Virus record (IMG/VR): IMGVR_UViG_3300025466_000152
Span: 1 to 26,750 of that record
Direction: 5' to 3' (one strand)
Source of the DNA: a virus
DNA: 26,750 nt
A model generated the notes under the pieces. The model worked only from the letters and a program-made list of their open reading frames with translations, did not search any database and was not told the DNA's origin. Position 1 is the first letter of the stretch; every line of letters begins with the position of its first letter. Position numbers and translations under genes: made by a program. Positions 13,787-21,484 of this stretch are shown here, one piece after another.

Positions 13787-14230
13787 ATGACACAAGATAT
13801 CATTAACGCTGAAATTATTATACAGGAAAGCGTCCAAACGCTTTATGAAGCATTAATAAAAGAGTTATCGCAAGATTGGAAGAATTATACTATTAACATT
13901 GATGGTAAGGTTTACGATTTAAATTCATCAAGTGATGAAGAAACCGTATCTGAAGTAGTTAAGATGGTTCTAAAGGATGCAATGATCGCGAAAGTAGAAT
14001 CAATAGATTGTGACGAAGATTTTTATCCTCATAGTGACGCATTTAATGTTATTAATCGCATATTGTCTGGCGCGCGCAAAGAAGATCATCAGTTTGAGAG
14101 AATCAAAACAGAGATAGTGACAAATCTAGACGAGAATGGCAATCCAATTACTGCAAAAGCTTTGAATCAAGATAGCATTTATGTACAATGGCAAGATGAG
14201 AATCGTTTTAAGTTCGAGGAGAACAAATGA
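13787..14230 (+). CDS. Hypothetical acidic protein (147 aa)
   Basis: AGGAG lies five bases before the ATG. Helical N terminus (IIQESVQTLYEALIKELSQD), then acidic segments (SSSDEETVSEVV, ESIDCDEDFYPH) and a C-terminal beta-like QDSIYVQWQDENRF. No signal peptide, membrane segment or known motif. It ends in ATGA overlapping the next gene. Confidence 0.7.
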   Translation: MTQDIINAEIIIQESVQTLYEALIKELSQDWKNYTINIDGKVYDLNSSSDEETVSEVVKMVLKDAMIAKVESIDCDEDFYPHSDAFNVINRILSGARKEDHQFERIKTEIVTNLDENGNPITAKALNQDSIYVQWQDENRFKFEENK

Positions 14231-14586
14231 ATGTTAAATATCTATCATTATTATTGTTAATGCCAAGCATGCAAGCAATGCAAAATCAAGTTACTCCCGC
14301 TCCTGCATTAACTGATGCACAGATTGTTGCTCAAGCATTGCCAGCAATAGTTAACATTTCAGAAGAGCTCATTCCTCATCTTGCTACAGCGATCAAAAGC
14401 AATCCAGAAGCAGCAGATATAACTACTGCAGTAGTTCAAGGAGCAAGCGCAGCTTTATCAGCACAGAGCAAAAATAGTGTCAGTAAAACAAATGCTGCTT
14501 ATATTGCTACTGCTGCAGGTGCATTAACTTCTATCATTACTGCACTAGCATCTGCATATGCATCATCATCTTCTTCTAAGTGTTAA
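14227..14586 (+). CDS. Exported Ala-rich membrane protein (119 aa)
   Basis: The signal peptide MNVKYLSLLLLMPSMQA is followed by Met-Gln. The mature chain is Ala/Thr/Ser-rich and helical, with a hydrophobic C-terminal helix (AAYIATAAGALTSIITALAS) and a Ser-rich end with one Cys. The layout (signal, linker, C-terminal membrane span) repeats in the unrelated protein at 20535. Role unknown; envelope-associated, possibly lysis or exclusion. Confidence 0.65.
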   Translation: MNVKYLSLLLLMPSMQAMQNQVTPAPALTDAQIVAQALPAIVNISEELIPHLATAIKSNPEAADITTAVVQGASAALSAQSKNSVSKTNAAYIATAAGALTSIITALASAYASSSSSKC

Positions 14587-14591
14587 TTATC

Positions 14592-14930
14592 ATGGAAAAA
14601 GTTATGAAGAGATTGCCAGCTAAACCGCTGAATGAAGAATCTGTGTATGTTGCATGCCAGCGTGATAGACGTTCTCATGGTGAGGTTATTAAAAAAGATC
14701 CGAATGATCCAAGAACAATGGAAGAGATCAGAGAATTGCCAATCAGGGAGTTTTTTGCAGCGACCACTCATCGAGATTATCAAACCGAAGCATGGATTCG
14801 TGGTGAAGAATATCCAATGCCTGGCAGGATTCGTATGCTCGAAGAAGGGGATACTTTATGCCAAGAATTACTAGAGCCATTTCCTAATGATGAAGCGCGT
14901 AGGTATCTTGCCGAGAACAGTAATGTTTGA
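14592..14930 (+). CDS. Hypothetical charged protein (112 aa)
   Basis: Possible starts are GTG 14580, ATG 14592 and ATG 14604 (MKRLPAKPLNEESVYV, with GGAA seven bases upstream); none has a strong site. The protein is hydrophilic with WIRGEEYPMPGRIRMLEEGD and ends PNDEARRYLAENSNV. No recognised domain. Its stop lies inside the start of the next gene (ATGTTTGA overlap). Confidence 0.6.
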   Translation: MEKVMKRLPAKPLNEESVYVACQRDRRSHGEVIKKDPNDPRTMEEIRELPIREFFAATTHRDYQTEAWIRGEEYPMPGRIRMLEEGDTLCQELLEPFPNDEARRYLAENSNV

Positions 14931-15165
14931 ATGGATTTCGTTTAAAGATCGACAACCATCTATCAGCGATTTTATTATTGCATGGGATGGATCATATTAT
15001 AGTGTCGGTGAATGGACTCAACATACATGTTCCGATGGAATAGTTGTTGGGCCATATTTATATGATCAATGTGGCGCTTGTTGTCATTCTTATTTTGATG
15101 GCGACAAAATTAAATTATGGGCATATATAACTGATCCAGAAAAGGATAATAATGTTTGAATGGAT
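14921..15165. repeat. 16-bp direct repeats flanking a DUF551-like gene
   Basis: TAATGTTTGAATGGAT occurs at 14921-14936 and again, identically, at 15150-15165. Each copy contains the stop of one gene and the first codons (MFEWI) of the next, with a period of 229 bases. Recombination between them would remove exactly one gene and leave both junctions in frame. Confidence 0.8.
14923..15159 (+). CDS. DUF551-like protein, paralogue 3
   Basis: MFEWISFKDRQPSISDFIIA is the DUF551 opening, and KLWAYITDP is a diverged end. The middle has a Cys-rich QCGACCHSY that is also echoed (NCCTSCCFS) in the paralogue at 15504. Start 14923 is chosen by that alignment and the eight-base overlap with the upstream stop. 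It lies between 16-bp direct repeats. Function unknown. Confidence 0.65.
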   Translation: MFEWISFKDRQPSISDFIIAWDGSYYSVGEWTQHTCSDGIVVGPYLYDQCGACCHSYFDGDKIKLWAYITDPEKDNNV

Positions 15166-15523
15166 AAAGAGCTTATTCTGCTTTAAAGTAAAGCCACTTC
15201 CAAAACTCAATAATCCTATTGCTCCTACTGTTCAAGAAGATCCTCGAGTTCATGAATCTATCAAAAGGACACGATCTGCATTTAAGCAGCAGCAATGTGC
15301 AATGGATATGAGAGCAATGAAAAGTCATGCAGCAGAATGCAATGATCCTTGGACTTGTGTAGCAGATCCTTGTTTTGTGAGAGAACCTGATAAAATTGTG
15401 AATAAGCAATTAGCATCGCAAGCAGAGCTTGATCGCTATAATGATATTCGCAAGAAGAATAGGACTCGTTATAAGAAGATGAATAAAGTCAGAGCTAGCA
15501 AGCATGAAGTGGATATCAGTTAA
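15152..15523 (+). CDS. Hypothetical basic protein (123 aa)
   Basis: Begins MFEWIKSLFCFKVKPLPKL; the first five residues come from the direct repeat shared with the gene before. It has many Lys/Arg residues, the Cys-containing ECNDPWTCVADPCF, and a basic C terminus (DIRKKNRTRYKKMNKVRAS) suggesting nucleic-acid or membrane-surface contact. No family recognised. It overlaps the next gene by 20 bases. Confidence 0.6.
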   Translation: MFEWIKSLFCFKVKPLPKLNNPIAPTVQEDPRVHESIKRTRSAFKQQQCAMDMRAMKSHAAECNDPWTCVADPCFVREPDKIVNKQLASQAELDRYNDIRKKNRTRYKKMNKVRASKHEVDIS

Positions 15524-15722
15524 AGATCAATTGCCTAAAAAAGGTGAATGGGTTTTATTGTTCGATGGAGAAGAATATTTAATAGGAAAAATTCCAAGCG
15601 GAAAAATCCCAAGCGGAGCTTCAAATACTAATTTTCATGAATGGTATTTAAATTGTTGCACTTCTTGCTGTTTTTCTTTTGGAGAGGTAACTCATTGGTC
15701 AAGATTTAAAGAATGTTCTTGA
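15504..15722 (+). CDS. DUF551-like protein, paralogue 4
   Basis: MKWISVKDQLPKKGEWVLLF is close to the opening of paralogue 1 (8265), followed by a core with NCCTSCCFSFGEVTHWSRF, the typical 'tHW' end. An internal 15-bp duplication gives GKIPSGKIPSG. It has no clear ribosome site and may depend on coupling to the overlapping upstream gene. Function unknown. Confidence 0.7.
   Translation: MKWISVKDQLPKKGEWVLLFDGEEYLIGKIPSGKIPSGASNTNFHEWYLNCCTSCCFSFGEVTHWSRFKECS
15585..15614 (+). repeat. In-frame tandem 15-bp duplication
   Basis: GGAAAAATTCCAAGC and GGAAAAATCCCAAGC are adjacent and differ at one base, adding five residues to the DUF551-like protein. Probably replication slippage. Confidence 0.8.
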
Positions 15723-15777
15723 TATAAGATGCGTAGCATTCTACACTGTCCCTAGAATAAAACATTAAGGAGAGTTA

Positions 15778-17850
15778 ATGCTGTTTCCAACCCTTGGGCC
15801 GCAGTACTACGATGAAAAAGACAAAGCTATTCTGCAAAGAATGGAGTCTTTTTACGCTGAAGCGATCACCATTAATCAATCGTTTTGGGGTGAAGCTGAT
15901 ACTGATAATCGATTTGAGACTGGAGACCAGACTCTCTGGACCGATCTCTATGGTAACCTTCCTGCTAATCGTCGCAGGCAATTCAATTTCAACCGAATTC
16001 GGCGTGTTATAAACATGATTGATGGCCATCAGCGTCGCAATCGTAAATCTATTATTTGTATTCCTGAGCGCAATAAAGATCAAGAGACCGCAGATCAATT
16101 CAGTAAAGCATTACTATGGTTAGATAAACAAGAAAATTATCTGCATACAGTGTCAGATGCATTTCATGGTGCTTTAGTCACCGGCCTAAACTTTCTACAA
16201 GTATGGGTTGATTATCGTTCCGATCCAGTTAATGGCTCTATTAAAGTAGATAATTGTTCTTACAATTCATTTTTAGTTGATCCTTATTTCCGTAAATCAG
16301 ATCTATCTGATTGCAATGCACTTTGGAAACGATCATTCCTTACTAAACGTGAAGCAATATCATTACTTCCAGAACATACTGAAGAAATACTCGGTTTAAC
16401 TGGACTCGATGCAGGAACTGGCCGTGATTCTAAATTTCCCTTCCTTCCAGAATCATATAATTATGGTTACAAAAATCTTCTTACCTATGATGAATTCTAT
16501 TATCGTGACTTTCGGACTCAACGTCTTCTTATAGATAGTGAGACGGGCGAGACAATGGAATGGCGTGGAAAAGATGAAGAAGCTTTAAAAGTCTTCCTGA
16601 AACAATATCCAATGGTAACTATTTTAGAACAAGAAGTTCCAACCGTGAATCTTGCTATTGTAGTTCAGGGAAAAGTAATGTATCATGGACCTAATCCAAT
16701 CGGAATAGACAAATATCCATTCATTCCAGTACTTTGTTATTACAATCCGCAAATGCCATATTTTCCATGGCGCATACAGGGCGTGGTAAGAGGATTAAGA
16801 GATGCGCAATATTTATATAATCGTCGGCGTATTATTGAGCTTGATATACTTGAGTCTCAAATCAATTCCGGCTGGGTTTATAAAGAGAATGCGCTCGTTA
16901 ATCCAAAAGATATTTTCTTGTCTGGTCAGGGCAGAGGTCTAGCGCTGAAAGATGAAGCGCAAATGACTGACGTTCAAAAGATTCCATCTCCTGGTATTGA
17001 TCCATCGATGATTCAGCTTTCTGAGCTCCTCGCTAAGGAAATTCAAGAAGTTGCGGGTGTTTCTGATGAGCTTTTAGGATTTGATAATACTGATACTCTT
17101 TCAGGATATCATGCAATGTTGAAGCAATCGGCTTCTACTACTACATTGCAAATTCTATTTGATCAACTTGATGAATCGCTCAAACTTCTTGGAAATATAT
17201 TCATCGATATTATTCAAGCTAATTGGACTCCTGGAAAGATGACTAATGTTTTAGACGGTGAAGCTCCATCACAACAATTTTATGATAAGAACTTTGGCAA
17301 ATATCATGCAGCCGTTGAAGAAGGGCTGAATACTACTACTCAACGCCAAATGCAGTTTGGTCAAATGCTTATGCTTCGTGAAGCAGGCGTTCCGATATCA
17401 CCAGCAGATCTTCTTGAAGCTTCTACATTACAGAACAAAACCAAGATTATTGAATCTACAGTCCAGCAACAACAACAAGCACAGCAAATGCAAATGCAGC
17501 AAATGCAATCGCAAATGCAAGAAGCTGCTGCTCGTACTGAGTTGGCGCATGCAAGAGCAACTGCTGATAGAGGATTAGGCCTTGAAAGGGTATCACGTGT
17601 GCAGGAAAATCAAGCTTTGGCTGTGGAGAGGAAGGCAGAAGCTGAGAAGGATCGTGAAATTGCTTTACTAAATTTTGTGAAGGCGTTAAAAGAAATGGAA
17701 GGATTGGATTTGGAACATTTAGAGAAACTCATAACTTTAAGTCATATAGTAAAGAATGAAGAGTCTCAAATGGTAGAACAGACTGCTCAAAATCAATCCC
17801 CTATGAACCAGAATCTTCAATCTCTCGGGCAAGAACAGCCCGTGCAGTAG
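15778..17850 (+). CDS. P22-like portal protein
   Basis: 690 residues, within the P22 gp1 size class, with AAGGAG before the ATG. The N terminus has ANRRRQFNFNRIRRVINMID and HQRRNRKSIICIP, and the body has DNCSYNSFLVDPYFRKSDLS, all typical of the P22-type portal family. The end (about 560-600) is Gln/Met-rich, followed by long charged helices, corresponding to the C-terminal barrel or coiled coil of P22 portal. Twelve copies form the vertex through which terminase pumps DNA and on which the connector-like proteins assemble. It opens the structural operon, closely followed by small basic proteins and the scaffold. Confidence 0.93.
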   Translation: MLFPTLGPQYYDEKDKAILQRMESFYAEAITINQSFWGEADTDNRFETGDQTLWTDLYGNLPANRRRQFNFNRIRRVINMIDGHQRRNRKSIICIPERNKDQETADQFSKALLWLDKQENYLHTVSDAFHGALVTGLNFLQVWVDYRSDPVNGSIKVDNCSYNSFLVDPYFRKSDLSDCNALWKRSFLTKREAISLLPEHTEEILGLTGLDAGTGRDSKFPFLPESYNYGYKNLLTYDEFYYRDFRTQRLLIDSETGETMEWRGKDEEALKVFLKQYPMVTILEQEVPTVNLAIVVQGKVMYHGPNPIGIDKYPFIPVLCYYNPQMPYFPWRIQGVVRGLRDAQYLYNRRRIIELDILESQINSGWVYKENALVNPKDIFLSGQGRGLALKDEAQMTDVQKIPSPGIDPSMIQLSELLAKEIQEVAGVSDELLGFDNTDTLSGYHAMLKQSASTTTLQILFDQLDESLKLLGNIFIDIIQANWTPGKMTNVLDGEAPSQQFYDKNFGKYHAAVEEGLNTTTQRQMQFGQMLMLREAGVPISPADLLEASTLQNKTKIIESTVQQQQQAQQMQMQQMQSQMQEAAARTELAHARATADRGLGLERVSRVQENQALAVERKAEAEKDREIALLNFVKALKEMEGLDLEHLEKLITLSHIVKNEESQMVEQTAQNQSPMNQNLQSLGQEQPVQ

Positions 17851-17864
17851 TTAGAGGAAAACCC

Positions 17865-17880
17865 TTGCTCTAAAGAGCAA
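17865..17880 (+). other. Short hairpin between portal and next gene
   Basis: TTGCTC-TAAA-GAGCAA is a perfect six-pair stem, followed by TTACT. There is no U run, so it is more likely an mRNA processing or stability element than a terminator. Confidence 0.45.
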
Positions 17881-17899
17881 TTACTACGAAGGAGCCATA

Positions 17900-18211
17900 A
17901 TGGCAAAACGTTATCATCAATCAGCAAAAGATCGTAAGCATGAAAGCCGCGGCATGGAACGCGCAATGCATCGCAAACATGGTATGCATGGTATGGATCC
18001 ACGACGACGTCAGGAAATGGAAGATGCAGGAATGATCAGTGAAGATCACAATGCAACTGCTAATCTCCCACAGGATGTGAAATATCATCCATGGCCAGAA
18101 GCATCTCATTATTCTGATTATGGGCTTGATGACACAATCCGCGGAATCGATCGTCAAGAAAACGAAGATGAAAGCGGCATGAAACGTCATATGCAACCTG
18201 GAAAGTACTAA
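17900..18211 (+). CDS. Small conserved-looking protein, His/Met-rich start (103 aa)
   Basis: GAAGGAG lies six bases before the ATG. The N-terminal third is rich in Arg, His and Met (MAKRYHQSAKDRKHESRGME). The middle reads ANLPQDVKYHPWPEASHYSD and the end LDDTIRGIDRQENED. It sits between portal and scaffold with other small basic proteins, so a minor virion or assembly component is likely. I cannot name a family. Confidence 0.7.
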   Translation: MAKRYHQSAKDRKHESRGMERAMHRKHGMHGMDPRRRQEMEDAGMISEDHNATANLPQDVKYHPWPEASHYSDYGLDDTIRGIDRQENEDESGMKRHMQPGKY

Positions 18212-18212
18212 G

Positions 18213-18362
18213 ATGCCAGCAGCTCCAAGAATGAAAGGTAAAGCTACTAAAATTGCATTTGCTCTTTTAGGAAAACCAGAAAACCTGGCTGCTAAAAAGA
18301 CTGAGCGTCAAAAACATATTGACCATCAGTTGCTGTACCAAGCTTCGTTTAGAGTTCGTTAA
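18213..18362 (+). CDS. Small basic protein (49 aa)
   Basis: The ATG is two bases after the upstream stop. The frame reads MPAAPRMKGKATKIAFALLG and ends HQLLYQASFRVR. Basic and without membrane segments. Its position in a string of tightly packed small late genes supports it. Function unknown. Confidence 0.6.
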   Translation: MPAAPRMKGKATKIAFALLGKPENLAAKKTERQKHIDHQLLYQASFRVR

Positions 18363-18427
18363 ATTATGGGGTGAGGGAGTGTTATGTAAATAGAAACGCT
18401 CTCCTTGCCCTATTTCTAAGGATAATT

Positions 18428-18730
18428 ATGGCTGAAAAGAAAAAGATAACCGTTGCTAAAGGCGTCAAGGTAAAACGTGGCGTTGAAGAGAAAATGCGGT
18501 CTAAAAAAGGTTCTTCCTCTGCAGGTAAATATAAAACTGTGTCGCCTAAAGAATTTGCTGGTAAGGCAGGTGGCGCATCTAAAGTATCATTTCCTATTAA
18601 TACTCTTGCCCGTGCTCGTAATGCACTGGCACGTGCTCATTATGCTCCTCATCCAGAAGGCATCAGAGCTACGGTGTATAAAAAATATCCTGAACTGAAG
18701 ATGCGACATGAAAAGAGAGAGGTTAAGTAA
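18428..18730 (+). CDS. Small basic protein with DUF6582-like helix pair (100 aa)
   Basis: Start MAEKKKITVAKGVKVKRG is chosen for AAGGA six bases upstream; a longer frame from 18371 begins in an imperfect hairpin. The C-terminal half, SFPINTLARARNALARAHYA with GIRATVYKKYPEL, resembles the 'FP...hARnAlaR' segments found in phage prohead-region proteins (DUF6582 style). A role in head assembly or DNA binding is possible. It is coupled to the next gene by TAATG. Confidence 0.65.
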   Translation: MAEKKKITVAKGVKVKRGVEEKMRSKKGSSSAGKYKTVSPKEFAGKAGGASKVSFPINTLARARNALARAHYAPHPEGIRATVYKKYPELKMRHEKREVK

Positions 18731-18936
18731 TGCCTAAATTAAAAAAGACAGCGCCAAAAAAAGTTAAGCGTGCTCGCGTAAAACTTGAAATGGAAAAGTT
18801 TAAAGAAGGAAAGTTAAGATCAGGCTCTGAGAATGGGCAGATTGTAACGAATCCCAAGCAAGCAATAGCAATTTCTCTCTCTGAATCTGGCCAATCTAAA
18901 AAGAAGGCTAAGAAAAAGAAATCAAAGAAGAAATGA
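18730..18936 (+). CDS. DUF6496-like Lys-rich protein (68 aa)
   Basis: The core MEKFKEGKLRSGSENG followed by VTNPKQAIAISLSESG matches the short DUF6496 pattern (FK.GkL.SGs...V.n.kQAiAIaLSEag), with Lys-rich ends (KKKAKKKKSKKK). Such proteins are common in phage and bacterial genomes and may bind nucleic acid; function unproven. It is the last gene before a strong terminator. Confidence 0.8.
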   Translation: MPKLKKTAPKKVKRARVKLEMEKFKEGKLRSGSENGQIVTNPKQAIAISLSESGQSKKKAKKKKSKKK

Positions 18937-18946
18937 CTCTTCCAGC

Positions 18947-18983
18947 GGGGGTGGTGCTCCCTTTTGGCCACCCCCATCTTTTG
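18947..18983 (+). terminator. Intrinsic terminator after portal operon
   Basis: GGGGGTGG (18947-18954) pairs perfectly with CCACCCCC (18968-18975), and ATCTTTTG follows. Strong rightward terminator separating the portal unit from the scaffold/capsid unit. Confidence 0.9.
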
Positions 18984-19040
18984 CATTTTCACTAAAAGTC
19001 AGTAGGCTTGAATCGAAAATACGCATCTACAAGGGAGTAT

Positions 19041-19580
19041 ATGACAAAAAAGAAAACAGTCGGCACTATAGCCTCAGAATTATCCCAAAAATCCCCTGAT
19101 TCACTCGATCCAATAGAAATTCAACGAGCAACTGAGCAAGAATATCTCGATAATCTCATTTGGTGTGTTAAGCATGCACAAAAAAAGATAGATTGTTCTA
19201 CTATTGAAGGGCATGATGCATGCAAAGATCGTCCTGCAATTGATGGGGATTTCTTTATTGCAGCTTTATTGAAGAAAGAGAAGTTATTATCTAATGTTTT
19301 GCGTAACTATTTTGTTCCTACTCTTGCTTGTCCTACTCCTCACTTCGACCAAACAGTGTTTAAATATGTCGCAGCAAAAGAAGATGTTGAATTCTTGTGG
19401 GTTGTTCCCGACCAAGAAACATGCGAGATCTTTAAAGAGAACAAAGATAAAATAGTTCCTGAAGAGAGAGCGCTTTTGAAGTATGTTCTTGAATATTACG
19501 ATGGAACTTTATTTAATATGTCTAAGAAATTAAACGGCGAGTCACACTTTGCTGGCTCTGCATTAGAAAAAGGATTATAA
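19041..19580 (+). CDS. Hypothetical late protein before scaffold (179 aa)
   Basis: The start MTKKKTVGTIASELSQKSPD follows AAGGGAG, so it is preferred to the ATG at 19008. The centre reads DGDFFIAALLKKEKLLSNVL and YFVPTLACPTPHFDQTVFKY. The second half is beta/alpha mixed (VEFLWVVPDQETCEIFKE). No family recognised. It is directly followed by the scaffold gene (one-base gap), suggesting a head-assembly or virion role. Confidence 0.7.
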   Translation: MTKKKTVGTIASELSQKSPDSLDPIEIQRATEQEYLDNLIWCVKHAQKKIDCSTIEGHDACKDRPAIDGDFFIAALLKKEKLLSNVLRNYFVPTLACPTPHFDQTVFKYVAAKEDVEFLWVVPDQETCEIFKENKDKIVPEERALLKYVLEYYDGTLFNMSKKLNGESHFAGSALEKGL

Positions 19581-20516
19581 ATGGCAGTAGGCAAATCACT
19601 CAATAAGAAAAGTTATTATGGATCTGAAGGCGCTGGCGATATTGCTATGCCACCATTAGATCAAGCACCTCCGATATCTCAAGCTGCTCCTGATCCATGG
19701 ACTCAGCAACAATCTCAACCACAAAACAATCCTTTTGGTGCAGTTCCTGATGAATTACCGCAAGAAGTAATACAAGAAATGCAATCAGAGCAAGAAGCAC
19801 CAGAATTGGAAGAAGCAGTTGAAGAAATAGTCCAAGCTCAAGAAATTGAAGAAACACAACCTTCCAAACCATCACCTAAAGAATCCTTCCGTGCCCTTAA
19901 AGAGGCAAAAGAACGTGCTGATCGAGAACGCGATGCAATGCTTTCTCAGATGCTTGAAATGCAGCGACAAATACAAAACATGCAACAACAGCAACCGCAA
20001 GTTCAAGAACAACCAGTAGAAGATTATGACTTTGATATTGAATCTGATGCATTAGCAGAAGGCAAACATCTTAAAAAGCTGATGGCAAAGCAGAAAGCAA
20101 TGGAGCAGCAGCTCAAGCGCTATCAAATGCATTCAGAAGAAGTTGCGGTAGAAACGAGAATAAGATCACAATATCCTGATTTTGAGAAAGTAGTATCAAA
20201 AGAGAATGTTGAGATTCTCAATGAACAGTTTCCAGAGATTGCTAAAACACTCAGAGATACGCCAGATATGTTCAACAAAGCAGCTGCAGCATATACAGTG
20301 ATAAAGAACTTTGGCATTCATAAAGATACGGCTAAGCATGAATCTGATCGTGTTAAGGCAGTAACAAATGCACAAAAACCAAGACCATTAGCTTCAGTTA
20401 ATCCAACGCAAGGCGATAGTCCATTATCCAAAGCAAATGCATTTGCTAATGGTATGACGGAAGAATTGAAAGAACAATTAAGAAGGGAGATGTATAACGC
20501 TCGCAAATCAATGTAA
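19581..20516 (+). CDS. Head scaffolding protein candidate
   Basis: 311 residues. The N-terminal third is Pro/Gln/Glu-rich and disordered-looking. A coiled coil follows (FRALKEAKERADRERDAMLS, and Gln-rich QMLEMQRQIQNMQQQQ), then helices with AEGKHLKKLMAKQKAMEQQL and YPDFEKVVSKENVEILNEQF. The short basic C terminus (EQLRREMYNARKSM) could bind the coat protein, as in P22-type scaffolds. Its position between portal and capsid genes fits. AAGGA precedes the ATG. Assignment rests on composition and gene order. Confidence 0.75.
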   Translation: MAVGKSLNKKSYYGSEGAGDIAMPPLDQAPPISQAAPDPWTQQQSQPQNNPFGAVPDELPQEVIQEMQSEQEAPELEEAVEEIVQAQEIEETQPSKPSPKESFRALKEAKERADRERDAMLSQMLEMQRQIQNMQQQQPQVQEQPVEDYDFDIESDALAEGKHLKKLMAKQKAMEQQLKRYQMHSEEVAVETRIRSQYPDFEKVVSKENVEILNEQFPEIAKTLRDTPDMFNKAAAAYTVIKNFGIHKDTAKHESDRVKAVTNAQKPRPLASVNPTQGDSPLSKANAFANGMTEELKEQLRREMYNARKSM

Positions 20517-20534
20517 TATTTAAACGGAGGTCAT

Positions 20535-20981
20535 ATGAAAAGATTGGCGTTGATGTTGATAAGCACCAGTTGTTTTGCAATGTTGCGTGATGCTGAGATT
20601 GGCATAGTTGATAATGAACAAACTGCAGACGAATATTTCTGCCATCTTGCTATGATTGTTTATCGTAAAAAGACCTCCATTGAATGTTCTCCAGAATTGA
20701 AGCCTTATATATTAAGAACTCTGAATTATTCTCGCCATAATGGTGATTCAGTAAAATTTGATCAAATTGATAAGGATCTAACGCGAGAAGACGAGAAATT
20801 TCTGATGTCACAAGTGAATAAAGCAGTGGCATCAGCTCTTAAAGATCAAAATAATCAGATAGAATCTCGTATTTCTAAAAAGAATGCAGCTTTATATATA
20901 GCAGTTTGCGGTTTGTGCTGCACTGTTATTACCACTGCTATTACGTTAGGATCCACACTTTCAGGAGATTGTCCAAAATGA
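20535..20981 (+). CDS. Exported protein with C-terminal membrane span (148 aa)
   Basis: GGAGGT precedes the ATG. The signal peptide MKRLALMLISTSCFA is followed by Met; the mature domain is helical and charged; residues ~118-140 (ALYIAVCGLCCTVITTAITL) form a membrane helix. It overlaps the endolysin start by ATGA, so a lysis role (holin, spanin or export partner) is suggested by position only. No recognised family. Confidence 0.65.
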   Translation: MKRLALMLISTSCFAMLRDAEIGIVDNEQTADEYFCHLAMIVYRKKTSIECSPELKPYILRTLNYSRHNGDSVKFDQIDKDLTREDEKFLMSQVNKAVASALKDQNNQIESRISKKNAALYIAVCGLCCTVITTAITLGSTLSGDCPK

Positions 20982-21316
20982 GACTTTCAGAACAGCAAGC
21001 AGCATTCGCGCGTGATGTTGCCAAACTCATTAACTGGATATTTGATAATGGATTTGCTGTTACTTTAGGAGAGGCATTTAGAACTCCAGAGCAAGCTGAG
21101 ATCTATGCTAAAGAAGGTCGAGGTATCAAGGATAGTCTTCATTGCAAGCGATTAGCAATCGATCTGTTTTTGTTTGATCATGAAGGGCATTATCTCCAAG
21201 ATAAAAAAGATTATGAAGAGTTTGGTGTTTTCTGGGAGTCTCTCAATCCACATAATCGTTGGGGAGGTAACTTTCCACGAGTTGATTGCGTACACTTTGA
21301 AAGACGTGAAGAATAA
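20978..21316 (+). CDS. M15 peptidase endolysin
   Basis: 112 residues from ATG 20978 (AGGAG upstream; longer frames are shadows of the previous gene). M15 zinc-peptidase motifs: VTLGEAFRTPEQAEIYA, SLHCKRLAIDLFLF with His55 and Asp62, and VDCVHFE with His106, giving the three zinc ligands. The compact size and fold match L-alanyl-D-glutamate/VanY-like phage endolysins that cut the peptide stem of peptidoglycan. It has no signal peptide, so it needs a holin or similar. It is coupled to the upstream membrane-protein gene. Confidence 0.93.
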   Translation: MRLSEQQAAFARDVAKLINWIFDNGFAVTLGEAFRTPEQAEIYAKEGRGIKDSLHCKRLAIDLFLFDHEGHYLQDKKDYEEFGVFWESLNPHNRWGGNFPRVDCVHFERREE

Positions 21317-21368
21317 TATATAGTATTACCAGCATTGCAGATGTCGCGAATCTAAAATGCCACCCATC

Positions 21369-21449
21369 TTAGACCCAAAAGCAAGTTAGGAATTGGTCTA
21401 GCCTACAAATTAGGACCCAAAAGCTCCTTTAGGAATTGGTCCGACCTAA
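21369..21449 (+). ncRNA. Tandem hairpin repeat upstream of capsid gene
   Basis: Two ~40-base copies (21369-21406 and 21410-21449) share ACCCAAAAGC and TTAGGAATTGGTC. Each folds: copy 1 TAGACC/GGTCTA, copy 2 GGACC/GGTCC, with an A-T to G-C compensatory change that argues for RNA structure. Together they fill the gap between endolysin and capsid. The role is unknown; a cis-regulator of capsid expression is the simplest guess. Confidence 0.6.
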
Positions 21450-21452
21450 GAC

Positions 21453-21468
21453 AATGTTAATCAACATT
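21453..21468 (+). promoter_or_regulatory. Small hairpin before capsid ribosome site
   Basis: AATGTT-AATC-AACATT is a perfect six-pair hairpin ending six bases before the AAAGGA that serves the capsid ATG at 21485. It may keep the site open or protect the mRNA 5' end. Confidence 0.4.
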
Positions 21469-21484
21469 CTCTTAAAGGAAATTC

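Noticed and set aside
13560-13790. 76-codon rightward frame after the intein
   Set aside because: Overlaps the terminase C terminus in another frame and passes through the terminator hairpin.
20906-20977. 24-residue N-terminal extension of the endolysin
   Set aside because: It is out-of-frame reading of the upstream gene. ATG 20978 has the ribosome site and the family-typical start.
21369-21449. CRISPR-like repeats
   Set aside because: Only two imperfect copies separated by three bases, with no spacers; better explained as structured RNA repeats.
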